A DNA stretch of 64,000 nt from Bdellovibrionales bacterium (GTDB lineage Bacteria; Bdellovibrionota; Bdellovibrionia; Bdellovibrionales; UBA1609): positions 992,001 through 1,056,000 of the forward strand of contig JADJVA010000020.1 in the NCBI GenBank assembly GCA_016716765.1. Direction: 5' to 3'. The position numbers were made by a program, and so were the translations under genes. Shown piece after piece: positions 20,287-27,614 of this stretch (position 1 is the stretch's first letter; every line of letters begins with the position of its first letter). A model generated the notes under the pieces. That model did no database searches. It was given only the letters and a program-made list of their open reading frames with translations, and was not told where the DNA came from.

Positions 20287-20649
20287 GTGAGTTACACCTT
20301 TTATATTTGTTTGCATCTCATTGGCCTTATTTCTCTGTTTTATGCGCTTGGAGGCGTTGCCCTTCACCTCAAAAATGGGGGAACAAGGGATTTTAAGCAC
20401 CGCCGCTTTATCATGATCACCCACGGTGTCTCTTTGCTTGTGGTTTTCATTTCTGCCTTCGGCTTGCTTGCCCGAATTAATATCACCTGGCCATGGCCTC
20501 TCTGGGTATGGGCAAAATTAGTCTTGTGGCTTTCGTTGGGCGGCGTCGTTCGACTTTTTTTCAAGAAGCCTCAGCTCGCCGGGATTTTATATTTTGTCGT
20601 TTTGACATTAGGAGCTTTGGCCGTGCTCTTGGTTGAACTAAAGCCCTGA
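20287..20649 (+). CDS. Small integral membrane protein, four predicted helices
   Basis: The GTG start at 20287 has a strong AAGGAGG site five bases upstream, so I prefer it to the ATG at 20233. The 120-residue product has four hydrophobic spans, with a basic loop KNGGTRDFKHRRF after the first and WPWPLWVWAK before the third. No catalytic motif is visible. It follows metG by about 110 bp and may be cotranscribed. Family not recognised. Confidence 0.7.
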   Translation: MSYTFYICLHLIGLISLFYALGGVALHLKNGGTRDFKHRRFIMITHGVSLLVVFISAFGLLARINITWPWPLWVWAKLVLWLSLGGVVRLFFKKPQLAGILYFVVLTLGALAVLLVELKP

Positions 20650-20673
20650 ACCACAAGAGACCCCATCTTATTA

Positions 20674-21304
20674 TAAACTGGCCCACTTGATTGTTGTTCC
20701 AAACTCCAAGGGCGCCTGGCTGAAGCAAATCTCAGGAGTCCAGGATCTTCAAACATGCGTCCGGCAGCAGCGCTCACGTTGTGAGCACTGCACCAAGCCG
20801 AACTCGATCCTGAACCCCTGAGATTGCTTCAGCCAGCTCCCTGTGTCTTTTGGACACAACAGAATCACTGACGGCTTGCGGGCCACAGCCAAGGATTCCA
20901 ACTTCGGATGGCGATCATGACATATGATTTTTAAGGCTTCTGGAATCTCTCGTTGCACACCAAGTTTTGCGGATGAGGGGATTGACCTCCCCTTGGCCGG
21001 CATTCGATTCATGCAAAAATCAATATTCTATCGTCCATGACAAATGACCGTGAAAGCTTCGAGAAGAAGGATCTCGATTTTAATACAGTGGTTGGCCCGC
21101 AAGCCGTCAGTGATTCTGTTGTGTCTAAAAAACACAGGGAGCTGGCTGAAGCAATCTCAGGGGTTCAGGATCGAGTTCGGTTTGGTGCGGTGCTCACAAC
21201 GTGAGCACTGCTGCCGGACGCATGTTTGAAGATCCTGGACTCCTGAGATTTGCTTCAGCCAGGCGCCCTTGGAGTTTGGAACAACAATCAAGTGGGCCAG
21301 TTTA
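20674..21304. repeat. Long inverted repeat with nested palindromes
   Basis: The arms 20674-20884 and 21094-21304 are 211 bp each, without gaps, and differ at five sites, all transitions. The spacer is 209 bp. Each arm itself holds an inner inverted pair of 31-32 bp (CTGGCTGAAGCAA at one end, TTGCTTCAGCCAG at the other): 20716-20747 with 20806-20836 and 21142-21172 with 21231-21262. Between these lies a further palindrome, GTGCTCACaacGTGAGCAC in the right arm (21190-21208). No transposase frame is present. A 55-codon frame (21037-21204, plus strand) enters the right arm, and its last codons are mirrored in the left arm. It is probably a mobile or decayed element, but it matches no class known to me. 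Confidence 0.85.
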
Positions 21305-21380
21305 AGCCTATTATCTTATTTGATGGCCCCCAAGTCTAAGCGGCCTTTCCTTTCAGAGAACCAAAATAATCTCAGCGATC

Positions 21381-22511
21381 TCAACGAATGTTGTATTCCA
21401 AAAAGCGACAGTCGAGATTCCCGTTGTAAACTTTTATTTTTCGCTCCGCCTTCAACCTCATGGCTCCCGTTAACTCTTCATTGCCTGAAAGCAAAAATAG
21501 CTTCCAGCCCTTGAAGTTCTGTTTGAGTGAGAAGGCCAAATCCCTGTAGACGTCTTTCAAATCCTCGCTGATCCCCATGCGTTCTCCGTACGGAGGATTG
21601 ACAATGACAATTCCTGGAGGTGCTCCGGGAATTGCTTGAAGGGTCGTTACATTTCCTTTTTCAAAGATAATAGATTCTCTGACCCCTGCCGCCTCCGCGT
21701 TTTTTTTGGCTGATATCAATGCCTTTCCATCGCGATCATAACCATAAAGTTTGGCAGGAATATTATCGAATTCGCCTTCGACGACTTCGTCTAGGACTTG
21801 TGACCAAACTTCTGGCTGAAAAATCAAATGACCTTGAAAGGCAAAGTGCCTCCGAAATGTACCGGGCGCGACATTGAGAGCTTTGAGAGCTGCCTCGGTC
21901 AGAAAAGTTCCGGAACCACACATGGGGTCGAGCAAGGGCACTTTTCCATCCCATCCCGTCATCGCCAGAAGTCCCGCGGCCAAATGCTCACGAATCGGAG
22001 CCTCCACGGCGTGTTTTCTGTAACCGCGAATTGAAAGACTATCTCCCGACGTATTGATGGCAACTGATACCGTATTTTTTAACACGCGAACAACAATTTC
22101 TAGATCTGGATTGTCCCTCTCGACATTTGGACGAATATCAAATTTCTCCCGAAATTGGTCGACAATTGCGTCTTTGGTCTTCATGGCCACAAGACGCTGA
22201 TCCTGAAGCGCACTTTCTCGAGTGTGGGCATCGACAGAAATCGTTTGGTCAGGTCTAATGTATTTCGTGAAATCATGTTTACGCAGATTATGATAGAGAT
22301 CCTCTGGTTTGTAGGCCGGAAAGTCGAGAACCGGCAACAAGATCTTGGTTGCCGTTCGCAAACAGAGGTTAGCCCGATAGCAGCCAGCCCAATTGGACTC
22401 AAAGCTTAAGCCTGTTAAGTCCTTCTCAATAACCTTAAACCCTAAATCATTCAGTTCTTCTTCAAGAACGTCACGAAGCCCTATCGATGTGAGCGCCAAA
22501 AACTTTGCCAT
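21381..22511 (-). CDS. THUMP-domain RNA (guanine-N2) methyltransferase, RlmL/Trm14-like
   Basis: The 376-residue protein has an N-terminal ferredoxin-like/THUMP half (ALTSIGLRDVLEEEL, then VSVAINTSGDSLSIRGYR) and a C-terminal Rossmann methyltransferase. Motif I is LLDPMCGSGTFLTEAA, motif II YGYDRDGKAL, and the catalytic motif IV is NPPYGERMG. This matches the N-terminal part of RlmL (23S rRNA m2G2445) and its stand-alone relatives. The RlmK half is absent, as in many bacteria. It lies immediately beside the long inverted repeat. Confidence 0.9.
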   Translation of the reverse strand: MAKFLALTSIGLRDVLEEELNDLGFKVIEKDLTGLSFESNWAGCYRANLCLRTATKILLPVLDFPAYKPEDLYHNLRKHDFTKYIRPDQTISVDAHTRESALQDQRLVAMKTKDAIVDQFREKFDIRPNVERDNPDLEIVVRVLKNTVSVAINTSGDSLSIRGYRKHAVEAPIREHLAAGLLAMTGWDGKVPLLDPMCGSGTFLTEAALKALNVAPGTFRRHFAFQGHLIFQPEVWSQVLDEVVEGEFDNIPAKLYGYDRDGKALISAKKNAEAAGVRESIIFEKGNVTTLQAIPGAPPGIVIVNPPYGERMGISEDLKDVYRDLAFSLKQNFKGWKLFLLSGNEELTGAMRLKAERKIKVYNGNLDCRFLEYNIR

Positions 22512-22583
22512 AACATCCCCTATCCCTTTTCATATTGAATTGCAAAGAATTGGGGCATTTAGGGAAGGATTACAAGAGTCTAC

Positions 22584-22925
22584 TTACTCATCACTCTGAG
22601 GTTCCTCGTCATCCTGAATCTTGATTTTTAGGATCTCAGATTGAATAGCTTTGACGTTTATTTTTCTCTCGGGGACAACAAGAGTGGCCTGAACTTGAAG
22701 ATTTTCCTCATCCGCACCTCCTGGATAGGTCCGATTTTTCGCCCTTTCTCTCATTGCCTCCACGTCGATCTTGGTCTGAGCTGTCGCAGATCCAAAAGAG
22801 ACTAGCCGGGAATTCGAGGCCAGTATATGAGAGCGCTTAAGCAGATAACTGAAACCCGCATCCGACGCCAAAACAAAGAACAACACGATAACAAAAAAGA
22901 AAGCGTTTTTAAAAGGACCTTCCAT
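22584..22925 (-). CDS. Small membrane-anchored or exported protein, unknown
   Basis: This 113-residue protein starts with one hydrophobic helix (FFFVIVLFFVLASDAGFSYLL) followed by a polar, charged region with no cysteine and no known motif. The C-terminus is very acidic (KIQDDEEPQSDE). The helix could be a signal anchor. It lies in a minus-strand run of small exported proteins. The frame is supported by its membrane helix and by the absence of a better gene on either strand. Confidence 0.5.
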   Translation of the reverse strand: MEGPFKNAFFFVIVLFFVLASDAGFSYLLKRSHILASNSRLVSFGSATAQTKIDVEAMRERAKNRTYPGGADEENLQVQATLVVPERKINVKAIQSEILKIKIQDDEEPQSDE

Positions 22926-23034
22926 TGGGGACCCTCCCTCATTTGCTGGCTCTGGCTCAGCTCAATCTTAACGAGTCATTCTAGCACTGACTCCGCCAGG
23001 CGAAAATCAGAATTGCGAGTAAATAGGGAACTAG

Positions 23035-23619
23035 CTATTTCTTTTTGGAAGATGGCTTGCGAAGGTTTATCTTGCTTGTCTGCGCGGCTTTGGTTGTCTT
23101 TTTTGGAGACTTTGCCGACGAAAGAGGCGTCTTTTTTCTGCCTTTTGCTGAAGATGCAGATTTTACTCCAGGTTTTTTTAACTTGTTGTCTGATAAATTC
23201 CCGGCGGGGCCTTGAGGGGATTTTCCCGACTCTGCAGCCTGTAACCGAGCGACGCTTTCTTCATTTTTGCGCTTTTTTTCCATTTCCATTTCATAACGAA
23301 GACGTAGTTTTTGATTTTCCTGAGCCATTTTGACTTTCTCGCGGTCATCTGGAGTGAAGGGTCTCTGTATCTGCCCCTGAAAGCCGTCAAACACCTGAGG
23401 TGCCAAGGGCGAAGGCGGTTCGGCACCATCCTTTAAACTTATATTTGCCTCTGGCTGCAATTGCTTGGCTTTCTCAATTCGCTGTCTCACAGCTTCAGTG
23501 ATCGGATTGACAGCTTCAGAAGCAGTTACTTTTTCTTCAGCTAGGCTCAGGCAAGGGATTGACAGCAGCGTCAAAAAGCTACTTAAAAATAGGATTGAGA
23601 AAAAAGTGCCAAATTCCAT
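23035..23619 (-). CDS. Exported Lys-rich protein of unknown function
   Basis: A signal peptide (cleavage near LSLAEEK) leads a 194-residue protein with a central charged helix (KMAQENQKLRLRYEMEMEKK) that may be a coiled coil. The last 60 residues are a Lys/Ser/Ala-rich tail like that of histone-like or cell-wall-binding proteins. No enzyme motif is visible. It follows the nitrilase gene on the same strand. Confidence 0.6.
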   Translation of the reverse strand: MEFGTFFSILFLSSFLTLLSIPCLSLAEEKVTASEAVNPITEAVRQRIEKAKQLQPEANISLKDGAEPPSPLAPQVFDGFQGQIQRPFTPDDREKVKMAQENQKLRLRYEMEMEKKRKNEESVARLQAAESGKSPQGPAGNLSDNKLKKPGVKSASSAKGRKKTPLSSAKSPKKTTKAAQTSKINLRKPSSKKK

Positions 23620-23702
23620 TGTTCTCTCTTCGGATTTTCAAACGCGGAACTGATTGGATCTTGGTCCTGATGTCCTGCCCAATCTGTAAAACCTCAATGG
23701 GA

Positions 23703-24581
23703 TCAGAGGCGACGGTGACTCTTCATTGGAATTTGATTGCGCACGGAGCTAATAAGTGAGGGATCAAGAGTGCTCTCAATGATCTGAGGAGACTCCTCTC
23801 CTTCATTTTTTGCCTGAGATAAGACCACTCCCCAGGGATCCACGATCATCGTGTGTCCCCAAGTTTTTCTGAGATCGCCCCTGCTGTTCAGGTGACTTCC
23901 TCCCTGGGCAGGAGCTAAAACGTAAGCCTGACTTTCGATGGCCCTCGCTCGCAGCAAGACCTCCCAATGGGCTCGTCCTGTCGGAACCAAAAAGGCCGAG
24001 GGGACCATCAACACATCAACTTGATGTTTCGCATAATTCAAGAATAGTTCAGAAAAACGCAAATCATAACAAATTGATAGGCCGATTTTCCAACCATCTA
24101 TGTCGATGATTTTTGGCTCAGTTCCAGCGGTCAATTCATCCGATTCACGCGTTTGCTGAACTCCCAAGACGTTCACATCAAAAAGGTGGATCTTTCGATA
24201 CACGACCTCAGGACTCTGATCACTTCTCAATCGAATCGTGGCGTTTACAGTCTGACCATTTTCCTCTAAAAGTGCCGTGGTGAGTAAAATGTCGCAAGCA
24301 TGAATCCGACAGAACTCCATGAGTCGTAAAAACACCGGATCTTGAAGTCTTGGAGCCTGTAATATGGCATTTCGATCCAAACGCATAAAGAGAGAATTCT
24401 CTGGAAGCACGACCAGTCGAGCCCCACCCCGTTCAGCCAGCTTCCTCAATCCAAAAAAAATTCTCTCCTCGTTGAGTGCCATATCATCGACTGAGGTGAG
24501 CTGAAAAAGAGAGACTCTGAGAGGTTTAAGCCCAATCCCAGAACCAGTACCTTTTGAGTCCTTTTCTGCCTTATTACGCAT
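23703..24581 (-). CDS. Carbon-nitrogen hydrolase (nitrilase family, Nit1/Nit2-like)
   Basis: The Glu-Lys-Cys triad is visible: VVLPENSLF (Glu), YRKIHLFDV (Lys) and LSICYDLRFSELF (Cys). The segment DVNVLGVQQTRESDELTAG is typical of the Nit branch that hydrolyses deaminated glutathione. I place the start at 24581: it lies four bases after the stop of the frameshifted gene upstream, a normal operon spacing, and homology begins shortly after. The longer frame to 24737 reads through that upstream gene out of frame. There is no obvious ribosome-binding site, which fits coupling. Confidence 0.88.
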   Translation of the reverse strand: MRNKAEKDSKGTGSGIGLKPLRVSLFQLTSVDDMALNEERIFFGLRKLAERGGARLVVLPENSLFMRLDRNAILQAPRLQDPVFLRLMEFCRIHACDILLTTALLEENGQTVNATIRLRSDQSPEVVYRKIHLFDVNVLGVQQTRESDELTAGTEPKIIDIDGWKIGLSICYDLRFSELFLNYAKHQVDVLMVPSAFLVPTGRAHWEVLLRARAIESQAYVLAPAQGGSHLNSRGDLRKTWGHTMIVDPWGVVLSQAKNEGEESPQIIESTLDPSLISSVRNQIPMKSHRRL

Positions 24582-24585
24582 AGAG

Positions 24586-24965
24586 CTATTCAGTTTTGGT
24601 AGCCGATGGTTCCGGCAAAGGGGAAATCGAAGATTTCGCTGTGATATCCTGACATTTCCAGTCCGCAACTTCCAAATTGCGACGAATATTTTCAGCAAAT
24701 CGAAGACAACTGGACACGTTAATTCCAGAGCCCACACTGCGGTCTACCCCGATTTGGTATAGACCGTCTCACAAGTCCCATTATCTGCGGGCACGCGTTC
24801 AACTCGAATCGTGCGAATCATCTTTTTATTGCGAGAGAGAAAATAGGTCGAGGTCTCCTCTGCAAAAGCAAAATTCGAAGCCACCCGCAGAGAAGCCGAA
24901 AATGAAAATAAAAACAAAAATATAAAGGAAAACACCCAAATACGAGGATTTTTCGTCCAAGCCAT
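24586..24965 (-). pseudogene. Small exported protein gene with a one-base frameshift
   Basis: From ATG at 24965 the frame gives a signal peptide then mature protein up to GTCETVYTKSG and a TAG at 24744-24746. If one G is added to the GGGG run next to this stop, the frame continues without a break (VDRSVGSGINVSSCLRFAEN, then VADWKCQDIT) to a stop at 24586-24588, four bases before the nitrilase ATG. The continuation has evenly spaced cysteines (C in GTCET, SSCLR, WKCQD) and reads like one periplasmic protein of about 126 residues. Either the gene is newly broken or the assembly lost a base in the homopolymer. Function unknown. Confidence 0.7.
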
Positions 24966-25099
24966 AGGGAGCAGAATAACAAAGTGCGACTTGAAGCTCA
25001 AAACAATTATGAGCATAGAGCCACAAAGCCAATAAAAAGGCCAACCTTAACGATTAGCCTAAGAAAAAGCCTGACGACTTTTTTGAGGTGACCACTCTA

Positions 25100-25357
25100 T
25101 TACTTACGAGCGGAAACTTTCTTTTTAGCTGTTTTCTTAGCGGCTGCAACTTGCTCAACCAATTTGACGTTTGAGTAGTTTAAATAGCCTTCCAAGGTTT
25201 TAAGTCCGTCTTTTTTATCAAAGTGAGTCTGCATCCTCACACCCTGAACACGGACAAGTAACTTACCAGGGTTGATTTCCAAAACAGAACCACGCTTGCC
25301 TTTGTCTGCTCCGGCTATCACTTCAACGGTTGCACCCTTTTTTATTTTCAATTTCAT
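25100..25357 (-). CDS. rplX: Ribosomal protein L24 (uL24), stand-alone copy
   Basis: The 85-residue protein has the KOW motif of L24: KIKKGATVEVIAGADKGKRG then SVLEINPGKLLVRVQGV. The C-terminus is a short basic tail (AAAKKTAKKKVSARK). Its ATG overlaps the rpmB stop by four bases (ATGA), so the two are translated together. L24 normally sits in the S10/spc operon; here it is away from it, so it may be a paralogue or a relocated gene. Confidence 0.88.
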   Translation of the reverse strand: MKLKIKKGATVEVIAGADKGKRGSVLEINPGKLLVRVQGVRMQTHFDKKDGLKTLEGYLNYSNVKLVEQVAAAKKTAKKKVSARK

Positions 25358-25656
25358 TTCTGGTCCCCTTTAGCGGGTCGATTGAGTTTCTTCATGATCC
25401 GACCCTTTATTTCCAATGCTCGTTTGGAGAGCACCTTGTCAGGCTGATTCAAAATAAAAGTATCAAAACCACCCACATGTTCCAGCGATCTGATCGTTCT
25501 GACTGCCATCTTGAGACTCACCAAAGAATTCAATGATCGGCTAAATACACGTTTTTGCTGAACATTAGGGAGCGCTCGAGACTTGGTTTTGATATTTGAA
25601 TGGCTCACCAAATTTTTTACAATGGGGCCTTTTCCGGTCAATTCACAGCGAGACAT
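25354..25656 (-). CDS. rpmB: Ribosomal protein L28 (bL28), cysteine-poor form
   Basis: The start MSRCELTGKGPIVKNLVSHS and the segment SRALPNVQQKRVF identify L28. The 100-residue protein has a single cysteine (residue 4), so it lacks the CxxC pairs of zinc-binding L28. It extends about 20 residues past the usual end with a basic helix (SKRALEIKGRIMKKL). It is read divergently from rpsR, from a shared promoter region with a TATAGA -10 box at 25704-25709 and TTGCCA at 25728-25733 (minus strand). Confidence 0.92.
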   Translation of the reverse strand: MSRCELTGKGPIVKNLVSHSNIKTKSRALPNVQQKRVFSRSLNSLVSLKMAVRTIRSLEHVGGFDTFILNQPDKVLSKRALEIKGRIMKKLNRPAKGDQK

Positions 25657-25703
25657 TTTAAACTCCTCATCAGCTGGGCCTTCGCAATTTTCAAGAAGGA
25701 CAA

Positions 25704-25754
25704 TCTATATTTTAAAAAGGCCCTTGTTGGCAACCGATTTCTATCGTATAGAAA
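25704..25754. promoter_or_regulatory. Divergent rpmB/rpsR promoters with an operator-like palindrome
   Basis: Plus strand: TTGTTG (25724-25729), 17 bp, TATAGA (25747-25752). Minus strand: TTGCCA (25733-25728), 18 bp, TATAGA (25709-25704). The perfect interrupted palindrome TTTCTATcgtATAGAAA (25738-25754) covers the plus -10 box and lies next to the minus -35 box. A repressor here could shut both genes. The regulator is unknown; a zinc regulator is a guess from the cysteine-poor products. Confidence 0.55.
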
Positions 25755-25805
25755 CCCCATACTCTGGGTGCAGAGCAATTATCATAAAGTTATGGGTGAA
25801 ACGTA

Positions 25806-26078
25806 ATGGTTAAAAGAAATATGAGGACGAAGTTTCGTCCTGAATTCCCTGGTGATTTTAACTTTGACTATAAAGATCCGGTTACACTTGGTCGATTTTT
25901 GATGGAAGGTGGCAAAATCATCCCTTCGCGCATCAGTAAACTGAGTTTTAGCCAACAAAAGGCCGCTGCAGCAGCCGTCAAGAAGGCACGTAACCTGGCC
26001 CTCTTACCCCAGGGAACAATTGCTTATGACGCAAACTATCGCGCAGAAGCCATCTCTCCAAGACCTTTTGAAATTTAG
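25806..26078 (+). CDS. rpsR: Ribosomal protein S18 (bS18), cysteine-free form
   Basis: The core DYKDPVTLGRFLMEGGKIIP and ARNLALLP is S18. The 90-residue protein lacks the usual N-terminal RRKxC segment and any cysteine. S18 binds the 30S platform near S6. It is normally encoded between rpsF and rplI; here it is alone and divergent from rpmB-rplX. A second in-frame ATG at 25821 is possible; neither has a strong ribosome-binding site. Confidence 0.88.
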   Translation: MVKRNMRTKFRPEFPGDFNFDYKDPVTLGRFLMEGGKIIPSRISKLSFSQQKAAAAAVKKARNLALLPQGTIAYDANYRAEAISPRPFEI

Positions 26079-26102
26079 AAGTAAAATTTAGAAATAGAAT
26101 AG

Positions 26103-26127
26103 GGAATTGGTTTTTTGAACCTTTTCC
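26103..26127. terminator. Possible bidirectional terminator after rpsR
   Basis: GGAAttGGTT-ttttg-AACCttTTCC forms a stem with one internal mismatch pair in the short space between converging genes. T-rich bases lie in the loop and stem rather than after it, so the call is weak. Confidence 0.35.
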
Positions 26128-26736
26128 TTATCGGTAAGCCTCACAGTTGGTGGAGAGCAGCATCATCTCCCAGCCTGTGGCCCGGTCGAGTTTATCGATA
26201 CCGGGCAGGTTCTTGAACATTTTCTCTCGGAACTGCTCCCAGTTTGAATTTCCATATAAACGTTCTGCAGCCCTTTTCAGCCGGCAGTACAGCAGCACGT
26301 CTGGTGGCTCCAACCAATTTAGCTTGTTGTGATAGACCTCAGGCGGTTTTTGGCCCCAGGCCAACCGGGTCAATAGATCCAATGAATCCCAGATGGTCTG
26401 CCGAATCTTTGTATCTCCTCCAGCTTGCCCAGAACACTCAGGCGGCACTGAATCCAAATCTTTGAGAAGAGTTTTGAGGCGAAAAAAAAGCTCATAACAG
26501 CCGCCAGGACTATTGCTGGTTTTACAGCGATACATATCCAGCTCAAAATTTGTGGTTTTCTTTATTTTGTCCTTCGGGTCCAAATAGATGAAGTTCATTT
26601 GGGCGCTCTTAAAGGAGCCCATTTGAGAATCGCAGAGAGTGTGAGGAGGATTCATCGTGACGATGACGAAGATTCCCCCAAGAATGGCGGCTGCCGCGAG
26701 AATATTCTTGGGAAGGTTAGAAATAAAACGATCCAA
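26128..26736 (-). CDS. Exported or membrane-anchored protein, unknown
   Basis: The frame starts at a TTG (26736) with GAGG six bases upstream and gives 202 residues: a hydrophobic helix (ILAAAAILGGIFVIV) near the start and a soluble domain with cysteines in DMYRCKTS, GGCYELF, PPECSGQ, LLYCRLK and STNCEAYR. These suggest disulfides in the periplasm. The gene begins ten bases after the stop of its upstream neighbour (26747), so the two form an operon. No family recognised. Confidence 0.6.
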   Translation of the reverse strand: MDRFISNLPKNILAAAAILGGIFVIVTMNPPHTLCDSQMGSFKSAQMNFIYLDPKDKIKKTTNFELDMYRCKTSNSPGGCYELFFRLKTLLKDLDSVPPECSGQAGGDTKIRQTIWDSLDLLTRLAWGQKPPEVYHNKLNWLEPPDVLLYCRLKRAAERLYGNSNWEQFREKMFKNLPGIDKLDRATGWEMMLLSTNCEAYR

Positions 26737-26746
26737 GTCATCCTCA

Positions 26747-27307
26747 CTATTTTACAAGTTTACCACAAGATCCATATTTCTCGGGGTGTATGGGATTGCT
26801 CGGCTTATAGCCTTTTTGCATCCAAACAGATTTATCCGAGGGGCAGAAAAAGATACGGTATTCCTCAAGCTTATAAACCTTAGCTATTTGAACCAAGTGA
26901 TTGAAGGCTTCTTTAAGACTTTCCCGTCTTTTCTCTCCCGACCTGTTGAGCGTCATCATCAGGTGGCTAGATGCAGCGTTTAACATTCTATCAAGGTGAG
27001 GCTTTTGATCCTTGGCCAATTTGGATTTCTGCCCAGCCTTTTTTAGATTTTCAAGGAGGGCCCGAATCGATCGATCTACCTGTTTGCTGTTTTTTGAAAG
27101 ACAGGACTTATGCAAATTGTCTGTGGCCTTCAACACTCCATTGAGTTCCTTTTCAAGAGATCCTTTGACATCAATCTTCCCGTATTTTCCCTTCGCCGCA
27201 CTCGCTGGTTGAGAAGCCACCAACATCACAAGTATCACAAACGTCAGACCGGCAGTCCAACTCAAGCAACGCAGAAGCTCAGTCTCTATTCTATTCAAGT
27301 ATTCCAT
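26747..27307 (-). CDS. Exported helical protein, unknown
   Basis: I use the ATG at 27307 (MEYLNRIET). The protein has a hydrophobic helix ending SQPASAAKGK, which looks like a signal peptide, then a mostly helical, Lys-rich domain of about 150 residues. Cysteines occur in HKSCLSK, IFFCPSD and GSCGKL. It is the first gene of a two-gene operon with 26128-26736. A longer in-frame start at 27376 adds a basic N-terminus that does not look like a signal peptide. Confidence 0.6.
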   Translation of the reverse strand: MEYLNRIETELLRCLSWTAGLTFVILVMLVASQPASAAKGKYGKIDVKGSLEKELNGVLKATDNLHKSCLSKNSKQVDRSIRALLENLKKAGQKSKLAKDQKPHLDRMLNAASSHLMMTLNRSGEKRRESLKEAFNHLVQIAKVYKLEEYRIFFCPSDKSVWMQKGYKPSNPIHPEKYGSCGKLVK

Positions 27308-27541
27308 GAGCTGAACTTGACTCTCCTTCTGATCTCGACGCAGAGGCCGACCACGCATCCGCAAAAAATTATGCACATCTATATAATCTCCATAGCCTGC
27401 TACCCTACAATCGGCTTCCTGGAAACAATTCTATCCATTTCAAGATCAGATTTTTTAACAGATGGCCAAAAGGCCAGATGGACCGGGTTATTGAATCGCC
27501 TGAGTTCGGCCCTGAGAACCATGCAGTCCTCACAAAATATA

Positions 27542-27566
27542 AGAGCCAGACCTTAAGTCCGGCTCT
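27542..27566 (-). terminator. Rho-independent terminator of the porin gene
   Basis: On the minus strand, AGAGCCgGAC-TTAAG-GTCtGGCTCT forms a ten-position stem with one mismatch and is followed by TTATATTTT. It lies about 50 bp past the porin stop. Confidence 0.75.
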
Positions 27567-27614
27567 CCCTCGGCTTCTCTCCATTTCTCAAACCCATCGC
27601 CAATCGAGCGATTC

